A stretch of DNA of 18,255 nt from Acidobacteriota bacterium. Lineage in GTDB: Bacteria > Acidobacteriota > HRBIN11. The translations under genes were made by a program, and so were the position numbers. The notes under the pieces were generated by a model, which saw only the letters and a list, made by a program, of their open reading frames with translations, was not told where the DNA came from and ran no database searches. Positions 1-7,177 of the stretch are shown here, piece by piece. Every line of letters begins with the position of its first letter. Within the stretch, counting starts at the first letter, position 1. The stretch lies in contig JAUQPV010000024.1 in NCBI GenBank assembly GCA_030550225.1, forward strand, positions 1-18,255, written 5' to 3'.

Positions 1-269
1 TCCGACCCGGGGGCCGGGTCGTCTTCGTCGGGTACAACCCCGAGAAGGTCGCCCTGAACGCCGCCCGCATCATGTTCCGGGAACTGGAAATCGTCGGCTC
101 CCTGGGGTGCCGGCCGGTCTGCTACCCGCGGGTCATCGACCTGGTCGCCCGGGGCCACCTGAGGCTTCAAGAGTTGGTCAGCCACCGGTTTTCCTTAGAA
201 GAGATCAACCAGGCCCTGGACGTCCTCCGACGGGGCGAGGCCCTGCGAGTGATCGTCCGACCCTCATAA
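1..269 (+). CDS. Zinc-type alcohol dehydrogenase (MDR family), C-terminal part, 5' truncated by window edge
   Basis: The open frame enters from the left edge (codons in phase with position 3) and stops with TAA at 267-269. The visible ~88 residues match the end of medium-chain dehydrogenase/reductases: the late Rossmann-fold piece GGRVVFVGYN, then FRELEIVGSLGCRP, VIDLVARGHL and the closing segment SHRFSLEEINQALDVLRRGE followed by RVIVRP. Family members oxidise alcohols or reduce carbonyls with NAD(P)H. The catalytic zinc ligands and the dinucleotide glycine motif would lie upstream of the window, so substrate and zinc dependence cannot be judged. The codons fit the rest of the window. It is followed by 209 bp without a gene before cas6 and has no evident functional link to CRISPR. 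Confidence 0.8.
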   Translation, partial: RPGGRVVFVGYNPEKVALNAARIMFRELEIVGSLGCRPVCYPRVIDLVARGHLRLQELVSHRFSLEEINQALDVLRRGEALRVIVRPS

Positions 270-295
270 GACCATCGACTTGCTCGGGCGACCCA

Positions 296-321
296 GTCCC
301 CCTCGTCCTGAGGCCGGGGAC
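296..321 (+). terminator. Possible hairpin terminator after the dehydrogenase gene
   Basis: GTCCC (296-300) can pair with GGGAC (317-321), with an inner CCTC/GAGG stem, 27 bp downstream of the dehydrogenase stop. There is no T-run after it, so a classical intrinsic terminator is not supported. It may only be a structured 3' UTR. Confidence 0.25.
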
Positions 322-342
322 CATCAACTGTGGGTTCCAGGC

Positions 343-372
343 TTGTCTACGGTAACCCGGATTACCTATCCT
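343..372 (+). promoter_or_regulatory. Candidate promoter with palindromic operator upstream of cas6
   Basis: A weak sigma-70-like pair, TTGTCT (343-348) and TATCCT (367-372) with 18-bp spacing, brackets a 16-bp palindrome GGTAACCCGGATTACC (351-366) with one mismatched pair. A dyad between -35 and -10 is a common repressor site position. It lies about 105 bp before cas6 in an otherwise empty 209-bp gap. The promoter boxes are poor; the palindrome is the firmer observation. Confidence 0.35.
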
Positions 373-478
373 GTATTTTGTGTTCTGTACCCCCCGTAGC
401 GCTTAGGCACGTCAGGGTTGGAGCCGATGGATTCATGGAAGGGTTCTTGCCTTACCCTCTTCTATAAGGACAAAAGAG

Positions 479-1315
479 ATGCCTGTAGCGCTGGTGTGGA
501 CGGGTTGGGTCGAGCGGGCTGAAGAATCGGCCCCACAAGGGCATCACTATCACGGAGCCTTCTTTCAGTGGCTTCGAGGGGTCGCCGAGGGAGTCGCTCA
601 AAAATGGCATGGTCTTCGCGAGAAACCATTTTCGCTGAGCCCCCTCCTGCGTCTAACCCCCCGTGGACCCTGGGTATGGCGATGGACGTGGATGGTAGAC
701 GAAGCATCGGAAGAACATCTGCTTCAGTTAGCCTTTGAAGCCCTGGGGAAGGCTCGCTTTACCCTGGGCGGCTGGACCTTCGTCCCGGAAAAGCTGGAAA
801 TCTCCGGACACCCTTGGGCGGGTCGAGCCTCGTGGGAAAGCCTTCTCCAGCCTTCAAGTCCCTCTCGACTCATCCAACTGAATTGGCTGAGCCCTTACGC
901 GATTCGCCACGGGACGAGGGATGTGTTTCTCCCAGAGCCCTCCATTCTCTTTAAGACTTACCTTCGCAGCTGGGAGGTCCAAGCGCCTCTGGAGATTCGT
1001 GAAGCTCTGATCGCCCCAGATCTATGGTTTTCCCATCTGGTCATCACCCGGTTTTCCCTGCAGACCCGCCCCTACCTGATCCGGGACCGCCGCCACACCG
1101 GGACAGTCGGTTGGATCCGCCTGTTCGTGCCGTCCGAGGTCCCTCAGGAAGTCCATCATACCTTGCAGGCCCTGACTCGGTGGGCCTTCTTTCGGGGAAC
1201 CGGTCGCAAGACCACTCACGGGATGGGGACGACCATCCCAGGTAGGCAGAGAGGGAGTCGTAAATTATGGTCCGCTCTCGAAAATCCCTTTGGGAGGACG
1301 CCATCGCCCGGGTGA
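479..1315 (+). CDS. cas6: Cas6 CRISPR RNA endoribonuclease
   Basis: This 278-residue protein should cut the CRISPR precursor transcript at the 3' base of the repeat hairpin, leaving the 8-nt handle AUUGAAAC on each crRNA. The Cas6 signature is clear: a histidine-rich N-terminal segment GHHYHGAFFQWL (residues 21-32, a candidate for the catalytic histidine), the central block SPYAIRHGTRDVFLPEP followed by FKTYLRSWE, and the C-terminal glycine-rich loop FRGTGRKTTHGMG. Length is normal for the family. ATG 479 follows AAGGA at 466-470. It is the first gene of the locus, and its last 49 nt overlap the WYL regulator gene. Assignment to Cas6 is firm; the catalytic residue is inferred from position. 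Confidence 0.93.
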   Translation: MPVALVWTGWVERAEESAPQGHHYHGAFFQWLRGVAEGVAQKWHGLREKPFSLSPLLRLTPRGPWVWRWTWMVDEASEEHLLQLAFEALGKARFTLGGWTFVPEKLEISGHPWAGRASWESLLQPSSPSRLIQLNWLSPYAIRHGTRDVFLPEPSILFKTYLRSWEVQAPLEIREALIAPDLWFSHLVITRFSLQTRPYLIRDRRHTGTVGWIRLFVPSEVPQEVHHTLQALTRWAFFRGTGRKTTHGMGTTIPGRQRGSRKLWSALENPFGRTPSPG

Positions 1316-2271
1316 CGCACAAGAGGCTCCGGAAGCTCCTCGAGTTGGCCGAGCACTTACAACCGCTGCTGGAAAAGAAGGCCGCCCGGGGAGAACCCCT
1401 CCGGCTCACCCGCCAGGACGTAGAAGACCTTCAGCGCACTTTGGGAATTAGCCGGGCGGCCCTGTACCGATATCGCAAAGTCCTGGAAGCCGTCGGCTGG
1501 CTGGGTGTTCCCCAAGTTCCCGGGACCTTAACCGACGTCGAACGAGAAGCCCTGGCCATCGCCATCGAGACGGTCCGCCCGACCTTTCCCCAGGTATGGG
1601 CTTTCCCACTCGAGCAGATAGCCCGGCGGTGGGAGCTGAGAACTCCCGAATATGTCGGTATCCTTCCGGAGCCTTGGACTCACTGGGGCCTTCGGGAACA
1701 CCGAATTTTTGAGGAGCTCCTGATTGGCCTTCGGGAGGGTCGAACCCTTGAGGTGGCTTATCGTCCTCCGGGAGAAAGCCTCTTACGGTTCCGTTTCCGC
1801 CCATTACGGATATACCGCCGCCGCAGGGCCTGGTACGTGCAGGGACTATACTGGCCGCTCGAAGGGCCGAGGCAAGAAGAGGTTCGGATTTTGCGGGTTA
1901 ATCGGATTTACAGCCTCAGGAAGACAGAGACGGTCGAGGCTCCCGAGCGGCCGGCGTATGAGCTGGACCGGCATTTTGAAAATGCCTGGGAGTTTCTGGG
2001 CGGGTCGACGACTCGGGAGGTCGTGTTCCGAGCTTTATCGGAGCGGGTACGGGACCTTATCGGGGAAGTCCAGTGGCACCCGACTTTTGTCGAGGACCCA
2101 CCGGGGACCTTTCGGGTCCGGGTCGCCCAGCCTCGAGAGATGATCCCCTGGCTTTTGCAGTGGTTACCGGACATCGAGGTCCTGGAGCCTAAGGAACTCC
2201 GGAAGGCGGTCGCCGAGATTGCCGAGAGGGCGAGGGACCTTCACGGGGGGCCTCAAAGTATCAAAAATTGA
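1267..2271 (+). CDS. WYL-domain transcriptional regulator within the I-D cas locus
   Basis: The 334-residue protein has an N-terminal helix-turn-helix (about residues 47-78, around LQRTLGISRAALYRYRKVL), a WYL domain (about 158-215, with AWYVQGLYW and RILRVNRI) and a C-terminal WCX-like domain. Such proteins bind DNA and sense ligands, often nucleic acids or nucleotides, through WYL. A WYL protein (Sll7009) is reported to repress the I-D system of Synechocystis, so a similar role here is plausible. ATG 1267 was chosen because GGGAG (1253-1257) lies nine nt upstream; GTG 1312, overlapping the cas6 stop, is an alternative. It overlaps cas6 by 49 nt, which suggests translational coupling. Its last codons lie inside the dyad that precedes the cas10d promoter. 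Confidence 0.9.
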   Translation: MVRSRKSLWEDAIARVTHKRLRKLLELAEHLQPLLEKKAARGEPLRLTRQDVEDLQRTLGISRAALYRYRKVLEAVGWLGVPQVPGTLTDVEREALAIAIETVRPTFPQVWAFPLEQIARRWELRTPEYVGILPEPWTHWGLREHRIFEELLIGLREGRTLEVAYRPPGESLLRFRFRPLRIYRRRRAWYVQGLYWPLEGPRQEEVRILRVNRIYSLRKTETVEAPERPAYELDRHFENAWEFLGGSTTREVVFRALSERVRDLIGEVQWHPTFVEDPPGTFRVRVAQPREMIPWLLQWLPDIEVLEPKELRKAVAEIAERARDLHGGPQSIKN

Positions 2272-2281
2272 TATTTTGATA
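2259..2281. promoter_or_regulatory. AT-rich dyad, putative operator of the cas effector operon
   Basis: A perfect inverted repeat TATCAAAA-N7-TTTTGATA spans the stop codon of the WYL gene and ends 3 bp before the -35 box of the cas10d promoter. The position suits a repressor or activator site. The WYL protein encoded immediately upstream is the obvious candidate binder, which is inference. Its first 11 nt recur inside cas10d at 3545-3555. Confidence 0.6.
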
Positions 2282-2284
2282 TGC

Positions 2285-2313
2285 TTGACAAACAAGAGAA
2301 AGGAGCCTAAAAT
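2285..2313 (+). promoter_or_regulatory. Sigma-70-type promoter for the cas10d operon
   Basis: A perfect -35 TTGACA (2285-2290), 17-bp spacer and -10 TAAAAT (2308-2313) predict a start near 2320. This is the best promoter in the window. It makes cas10d through the array and cas2 a transcription unit separable from cas6 and the WYL gene. The leader RNA would be about 115 nt and contain the MITE-like hairpin. Confidence 0.75.
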
Positions 2314-2331
2314 GGGGGGACGATAGGTTTA

Positions 2332-2427
2332 CCGAGGAACTCGTCTCAAAACCCTCTCCCCGGGGGAGAGGGCTGGGTGAGGGCCTCGACCCGCCGGGAT
2401 CAGGGACTTTTGAGGCGAGTCCGAGGA
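2332..2427. mobile_element. MITE-like palindromic insertion with target duplication in the cas10d leader
   Basis: An 82-bp element (2339-2420) has 13-bp terminal inverted repeats with one mismatch (ACTCGTCTCAAAA / TTTTGAGGCGAGT). Inside is the strong hairpin CCCTCTCC-CCGG-GGAGAGGG. It is flanked by a 7-bp direct repeat CCGAGGA (2332-2338 and 2421-2427), consistent with a target-site duplication. It has no coding capacity. The interior resembles a palindrome (GAGAGGGCTGGGTGAGGG) that I recall as dispersed in many bacterial genomes. The right-hand copy of the duplicated target supplies the cas10d Shine-Dalgarno sequence. Confidence 0.7.
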
Positions 2428-2433
2428 GAAAAT

Positions 2434-5310
2434 ATGCAATTCGGACGACCCGCCGAGGAATTTGTCGATTTCTTCATCCCTCAAGCCATCCGGCAGGACT
2501 ATCACCTCAAACCAGCCAAATCCCGAGACTACGGCTACGCCCCCCAGAGCCTGCTGGCCCATATCCTCTCCGGCGTCCTCAGCGGAAGCGGCCTCTTGGA
2601 TGCCCTCATCCAGGCCGACCCTCAGACCCGCTCCCGCCTTCCCGACCCGGAGAAAGACTGGCCAAAGATCATGGCCGCCTTCGCCTTGCACGACCTGGAC
2701 AAGGCCCGGGCGGTATCCCGACCCGTTCAGGAGTTGTCCTTAGAGGATTTCCGACAAGAGCTCCAGGCCCTCGAGCTGGACAAGTTCCTCTCCTTAGGCC
2801 CGGATAACCTGGAAGAATTTTGCCGCTTCGTTAGGGCCGTCGCCACCCATCGGCGAGACCCGGACCGCTTTGACTTCATGCAGCTTCCGCCCAACCAGGG
2901 GCTCTTCCGGGAAGTCGTTCGCACGATGGACGAGCTGGCCTCGGCTCAGACGCTGTCCGAAGTCCAGCAAAGTGTGGAAAGATTCTTACGGCGGGTCTAC
3001 CATCCCGATAGCCCGCTTGTCCGACCCTGGGCCTGGCGACTTCAGGGGTACATCCTTCCCCTATCTGCCCTGCTGTTGGACGTCGTCGCCCGGTACCTTC
3101 AGGAGCGATATAGCTGGGCCCCCGCCCTGGTGCATTCAGGCGCCTGGCTCGGCCTCCTTCCGGCCTCTGTGGACATCCGTCCCGACGAGGAATTTTATCG
3201 GGAGCTGGCCGACCGCTTTCTCGAAACGCTTTTGGACGTCCTGGAACGGGACGACGAGCTCCGCCCTGAGCTCATCGACCGGACCGATGCGAAACTCCCG
3301 CGCGTGGCCGACTTCTGGCTCCTGGGGGGGCCGGTCGGCCTCATGGACCGGCTTCGAGAAGACACCCGTTCCACCTTCAGAGACTCGAAGGGGCTGGAAA
3401 GGAGACTGAACGACCTGATTCAGAAGATGAGCCCCGACTGCCGGCCCGAGTGGTCCGACGTGATCCAGGCGCTTCAGGGCCATCCGGACCTAAGGCGCGT
3501 AGCCTTCCATATATTCGAAATGCATCGTATTTTATATTCTACTTTATCAAAAATTACAGAAACATCCCTGCAGGACTGGCTGGGCCTCTTTCCTACCTCC
3601 CGTCCCTTGCGTGGAGTCGGCCGCGGCGGTGGCTATCCGTGGGAACTCTTCTGGGTCAGCGCCGAGTACGTCGTCCAAGCGGCCTCCCAGCCCCCGGATG
3701 CCATCCTGGCTGCCTGGATGGAAGAGGCGAACCGACGACTCCAGCGTCGCTGGGATGAACTGCGGGAGCGGGTCCGTCAGACGTTTCATTGGCCCGAGGC
3801 CGTCTCGGCTTATCTGCGGGAGGTCCTGGAAATCCCCGGCACATCCTTTGAGGCCCCCGGGCCAGACACCTCGCTTGTCCCAAAGTCTTCCCGGCGGCAG
3901 GCCCCTTCCTGTACGGACTGCGGCCGCACGCCTGTCGTAAAAGGACGGTACTCGGGCGAAGCGCCCGCCTGGGTCTATGCCTTTGAGCTTCTTCCTCGGC
4001 CCTGGCAATGGAGCAAGGGACAGCCGGCCGGCCCGCTCCAGGCCGGTGCCCTCTTCCATTGCCCCGTCTGCGAGATAAATGCCTGGGCCATGCCTGGGTC
4101 CTCCAGGCCTCCCTTTATCGTCGTTTACCTGGCCGGGGCCAGCCGGTGGGACTTTCAGTGGCCGGCTTCTCTGCAATGGGTGCCGGGCGCGCCCCCTCTT
4201 CACGGGGACTTCCTGCACAGTCCCCTGGCCGTCATCGGACGGGACAATATGCCGTTTCAGCTAATAGACTATCTGGCTCGGGCGTGGGAAGTGGAAGCCG
4301 GGACCTCGATAGACGAATTCCTGAGTCGGATTCTGGCTCAATATAAACAAGCCCGGGATTTCTCCGGTCAAGAGTGGGTCGTCCGGCTTCGCCGGAGCCT
4401 GGTGACCGATCACTTCGCTTACAGCCTCCACGTTATTCAAGCGAAGCGCTCCCTGGAGGATACAACCCTCTGGACGCTGGCCCTGTGGGTCGCCCTGGCA
4501 TGGGGACTCCTCGGATATCGGGTCCTCGTTACGCCGGCGACGGTCGTTCACGAATGGCCGACAGCGATCCTGACCCTCGACCGAGCCCCATTGGGGGTCC
4601 GGGCCTTCCTGGATGCGTTCGGCGTGGAGAATCCGGAAGACGACCCCCGGGCTCTCCCACGGGGATTTTGGAGCCTCACGGCGACCTGGCTCCTTCTCGA
4701 TTTTGCGGCGCCCCAAAAGCATCTCGGGGATCGCTTGAACTGGACGCCGACTGCCCTCCGCCAGGTCGCTCGATCGCCCCTGGGCGGCATCCGGCTATGG
4801 AACCGGGCCGTCTTCCGCGGAAACCAGCCGCCCCAGCTGGCGCACGATATGGCGGCTTTAGTCCTTCTACATCTTCACCGAGATGGAGGAAGACAACGCA
4901 TGACGGTTTTGGACGAATTGGCCGAATTAAGTTGGGCCCTCTTCCAGCCCTACTACCGCGGTCCGCGAGGGTTCCGCCACCGGGCTACCCTGCTCTGGCG
5001 AGAAGCTGTCCGGGCCATTCGGGAAACCCATCGTCTCGGATTCACGAGCGACGCGGAACTCATCCAGATGATCTCGGGGCGGCTTCTGGCCGTCCTGAAT
5101 CGTCACGTGAGGTCCGGGATCGGTTATGCCCGGCCGGACCCGGATAGGATAGAGGCCTTTGCTCGGCTGATCGTCGAGCAATTCTACAAGGGAGACCTGG
5201 GAAGGCTTCGGCAGGTCGAACACCAGGTAGCCGACTGGCTGGCTTTCTCGGCCCTCCGGCGGTATAGGGCCGAGCGAGAGGCCCAAGAAAATGAAAGTTC
5301 GGAACGATGA
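2434..5310 (+). CDS. cas10d: Cas10d (Csc3), large subunit with HD nuclease domain of the type I-D complex
   Basis: This 958-residue protein is the large subunit of the I-D surveillance complex and carries its DNA-cutting HD domain. Visible HD residues are H43, the pair H86-D87 (in FALHDLDKA) and H139 (VATHRR). A four-cysteine zinc site follows: C493-x2-C496 and C543-x2-C546. No GGDD cyclase motif is seen, as expected for Cas10d. ATG 2434 was chosen because GAGGAG (2423-2428) precedes it closely; an in-frame codon at 2377 lies inside the MITE-like element and is unlikely. An internal start at 4900 probably also makes Cas11d. A 54-bp stretch at 3509-3562 is only about 20% G+C, with codons rare elsewhere in the gene. 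cas7d follows after 24 bp. Confidence 0.93.
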   Translation: MQFGRPAEEFVDFFIPQAIRQDYHLKPAKSRDYGYAPQSLLAHILSGVLSGSGLLDALIQADPQTRSRLPDPEKDWPKIMAAFALHDLDKARAVSRPVQELSLEDFRQELQALELDKFLSLGPDNLEEFCRFVRAVATHRRDPDRFDFMQLPPNQGLFREVVRTMDELASAQTLSEVQQSVERFLRRVYHPDSPLVRPWAWRLQGYILPLSALLLDVVARYLQERYSWAPALVHSGAWLGLLPASVDIRPDEEFYRELADRFLETLLDVLERDDELRPELIDRTDAKLPRVADFWLLGGPVGLMDRLREDTRSTFRDSKGLERRLNDLIQKMSPDCRPEWSDVIQALQGHPDLRRVAFHIFEMHRILYSTLSKITETSLQDWLGLFPTSRPLRGVGRGGGYPWELFWVSAEYVVQAASQPPDAILAAWMEEANRRLQRRWDELRERVRQTFHWPEAVSAYLREVLEIPGTSFEAPGPDTSLVPKSSRRQAPSCTDCGRTPVVKGRYSGEAPAWVYAFELLPRPWQWSKGQPAGPLQAGALFHCPVCEINAWAMPGSSRPPFIVVYLAGASRWDFQWPASLQWVPGAPPLHGDFLHSPLAVIGRDNMPFQLIDYLARAWEVEAGTSIDEFLSRILAQYKQARDFSGQEWVVRLRRSLVTDHFAYSLHVIQAKRSLEDTTLWTLALWVALAWGLLGYRVLVTPATVVHEWPTAILTLDRAPLGVRAFLDAFGVENPEDDPRALPRGFWSLTATWLLLDFAAPQKHLGDRLNWTPTALRQVARSPLGGIRLWNRAVFRGNQPPQLAHDMAALVLLHLHRDGGRQRMTVLDELAELSWALFQPYYRGPRGFRHRATLLWREAVRAIRETHRLGFTSDAELIQMISGRLLAVLNRHVRSGIGYARPDPDRIEAFARLIVEQFYKGDLGRLRQVEHQVADWLAFSALRRYRAEREAQENESSER
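4900..5310 (+). CDS. cas11d: Cas11d small subunit from an internal start within cas10d
   Basis: An in-frame ATG at 4900 (Met823 of Cas10d) is preceded by GGAGGA (4885-4890) with nine-nt spacing, better than most start sites here. It would make a 136-residue helical protein beginning MTVLDELAELSWALFQ. Separate translation of the Cas11 small subunit from the 3' end of the large-subunit gene is established for I-D and some other type I systems, and the length fits. No separate small-subunit gene is present. In the complex, Cas11 copies line the backbone beside Cas7. The evidence is the ribosome site plus family precedent; there is no direct proof of a second product. Confidence 0.72.
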   Translation: MTVLDELAELSWALFQPYYRGPRGFRHRATLLWREAVRAIRETHRLGFTSDAELIQMISGRLLAVLNRHVRSGIGYARPDPDRIEAFARLIVEQFYKGDLGRLRQVEHQVADWLAFSALRRYRAEREAQENESSER

Positions 5311-5334
5311 AAAATCTCGGGCAGGAGGGCTTGT

Positions 5335-6417
5335 ATGCCTTGGAATCTCCTCAAGCAAGACCCCTACCGCCATTTCCTGGCCGAACGGGTCTCCGACCCC
5401 CCTCAGGGCCGGGTCGTACAGGTCGTCCTACTTCGATGGACGGATTCCTACGCCGTCTTCACGACGGAGGGCCAGGAAATCAATACCGAAGTCACCCGCG
5501 CCGGATTGAGCTCCAACGGCCGGATTTCCCGAGCCGTTCTGTTCAAGCGCAAGCAGGTCGCCGCTGAACGGCGGACCGGTAAGGCCTGGCGCCGTCAGTA
5601 CGCCGACCGCATCCAGCTGGATGCCCTGTGGCAGGCCGTCCCCGGTGAGGAGCGTGAGAAAATCCTGAACTGTTCTTTGATTCAGAACCTCTGCGGCCTC
5701 TGCCCCGACTGTATCCTCTACGGATTCGCCGCTCAGGAAGAGACTCGGGGCTCTATCCCCTCTCGGGTCTGGACGGACACGGCTTTTAGCATCGGCCCCG
5801 TCGAGCCCCAGACCTTCACCCTTAACGCCGTCGATGAGGTCACCCACACGACCGAGCATGCCCTGGCCGAGCGGGAGCACCTGCCGCCAGGCATCGTGTT
5901 TCCGTCCGTGGAAACGCTGGTGGACGTCACGCCCGCCGAGCTGGTCTACGTCCTGTCCAATATCCTGCGAACCCGGCGATACGGCGCCGAAAAGAGTCGG
6001 GCCGGGGTCGTTCGCAGTATCATCCTGGATGTTTTCTTCGGCGATACCGAAAAGTTCACGAATCTGGAATTGAGTCAGCGTTTCTACGATGCCTTGGCGA
6101 CCTCCGTAGAGGACTGGTCCCGGCTCCCGGTCGAGTCCCTTCAGCAAGCCTGGCCGACCATTCGAGATCAAGTCATGAAAGACTATCCCGGCGTGCTCCA
6201 TCGGTTCGACGCACTGGATGGTCTCCACTCGGCCCTTAAAGACCAGGTCTCTTCCGAGGATCATGTGGTCGAATTTCTCCGCCAGCTGGAAGAAGGGGCT
6301 GTAGCGTACCATCAGAGTCGGTCGTCATCCTCGGAGGCTCCGTCTCGCCGGGGTCGACGGACGCGCCGACCCAGGGAGGAACGACCGGAAGAGGAAGAGC
6401 CTGAGGAAGAGGCATAG
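5335..6417 (+). CDS. cas7d: Cas7d (Csc2), crRNA-binding backbone subunit
   Basis: This 360-residue Csc2-family protein should polymerise along the crRNA spacer to form the backbone of the I-D complex. Recognisable parts are the N-terminal RRM-like region (VVQVVLLRWTDSYAVFTTEG), a cysteine cluster C113, C120, C123, C126 (NLCGLCPDCILYGFA) likely to bind zinc, and the helical block ELVYVLSNILRTRRYGA followed by SRAGVVRSIILDVFFGD. The last ~35 residues are a low-complexity Ser/Arg/Glu tail (RRGRRTRRPREERPEEEEPE) that is probably disordered. ATG 5335 follows GGAGGG (5324-5329). The gene lies 24 bp after cas10d and 2 bp before cas5d, so the three are surely co-transcribed. Confidence 0.93.
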   Translation: MPWNLLKQDPYRHFLAERVSDPPQGRVVQVVLLRWTDSYAVFTTEGQEINTEVTRAGLSSNGRISRAVLFKRKQVAAERRTGKAWRRQYADRIQLDALWQAVPGEEREKILNCSLIQNLCGLCPDCILYGFAAQEETRGSIPSRVWTDTAFSIGPVEPQTFTLNAVDEVTHTTEHALAEREHLPPGIVFPSVETLVDVTPAELVYVLSNILRTRRYGAEKSRAGVVRSIILDVFFGDTEKFTNLELSQRFYDALATSVEDWSRLPVESLQQAWPTIRDQVMKDYPGVLHRFDALDGLHSALKDQVSSEDHVVEFLRQLEEGAVAYHQSRSSSSEAPSRRGRRTRRPREERPEEEEPEEEA

Positions 6418-6419
6418 GG

Positions 6420-7172
6420 ATGAGCGCTCGGTTCGTCTACCGGGTCACGCTGGAAACGATGGATTACGTGTTTTATGCGACGTTTCAGGTCGGGCGCGTG
6501 TACCGGACGGGACCCTACATCGGGAATTACGCTCTTGCCTTTGCCTTCCACCGGTCTCAGTATCCCCGAAGGGGAGAACCCAACTACGAGCATCCGCCGT
6601 GGGTCCGCTATCGGGAAGAACTCCGTCGCTGGGACGGGCAGTGGTACATATTCCCGGCCCGGCCGGCCGAGCCGTTCCGTACCGCTCGGCAAACCTTCAA
6701 CGCCCTGGAAGAAAGTTACCGTCTCTTCCGCGTCCGGAACTCGCAGGTGCCTGACTGGGGTCAAGCCGAGACGATCGCCCCCGGCTCCCGCCTGGTCACT
6801 TACGTCGTCACGACCGACGACGGATGGAAGCCGGGACCCCGGCTTATCCGCCTGGGGAAATGGATGGCCACCTGTCGGGTGGATGCCGAGCCGGCCGAGC
6901 CCGTGGAACCTCGAACGCTTTCGGATGTCGCCATTGAAGCCCGCCCCCGCAACGGCGGGGGACCCCGGCCCGTCTATCTGGCCCTGGAGGACCTCCGCTT
7001 ACGGCCGACGCAGGTCGAGGGAGCCCTCCGTTCTCGACCGGCTCGCATCGTGTGGGGCGCTCGCTTTGCTCAACCCTTGAAAGTCCTGATATGTAACTTC
7101 CGGGACGAGACGGTGTACCTGCCAGACTTGGAACACCTGGCCTTTGCTTATCTTGCCGATGCAAGGAGTTGA
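6420..7172 (+). CDS. cas5d: Cas5d (Csc1), crRNA 5'-handle subunit
   Basis: This 250-residue protein matches the Csc1 family, the Cas5 of subtype I-D, which caps the crRNA 5' handle and anchors Cas10d. Family-like segments are the start YRVTLETMDYVFYATFQVGR, then RTGPYIGNYALAFAF, the middle TFNALEESYRL and the LGKWMATCRV block near residue 145. A proline/arginine-rich stretch (about residues 155-185) probably forms a loop. The ATG lies two bases after the cas7d stop, indicating coupling, and the acidic 3' end of cas7d (GAGGAAGAGG) supplies the ribosome site. The gene ends just before cas3, whose ribosome site AAGGAG overlaps its last codons. Confidence 0.9.
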   Translation: MSARFVYRVTLETMDYVFYATFQVGRVYRTGPYIGNYALAFAFHRSQYPRRGEPNYEHPPWVRYREELRRWDGQWYIFPARPAEPFRTARQTFNALEESYRLFRVRNSQVPDWGQAETIAPGSRLVTYVVTTDDGWKPGPRLIRLGKWMATCRVDAEPAEPVEPRTLSDVAIEARPRNGGGPRPVYLALEDLRLRPTQVEGALRSRPARIVWGARFAQPLKVLICNFRDETVYLPDLEHLAFAYLADARS

Positions 7173-7177
7173 AAGCT

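Noticed and set aside
1312..1314. GTG start for the WYL gene, overlapping the cas6 stop codon
   Set aside because: The nearest ribosome site (GGGAGG) is 14 nt away, while ATG 1267 has one at good spacing; kept only as an alternative.
2377..2433. Upstream in-frame start for cas10d
   Set aside because: It lies inside the MITE-like insertion, whose sequence is not protein-like, while ATG 2434 has a strong ribosome site.
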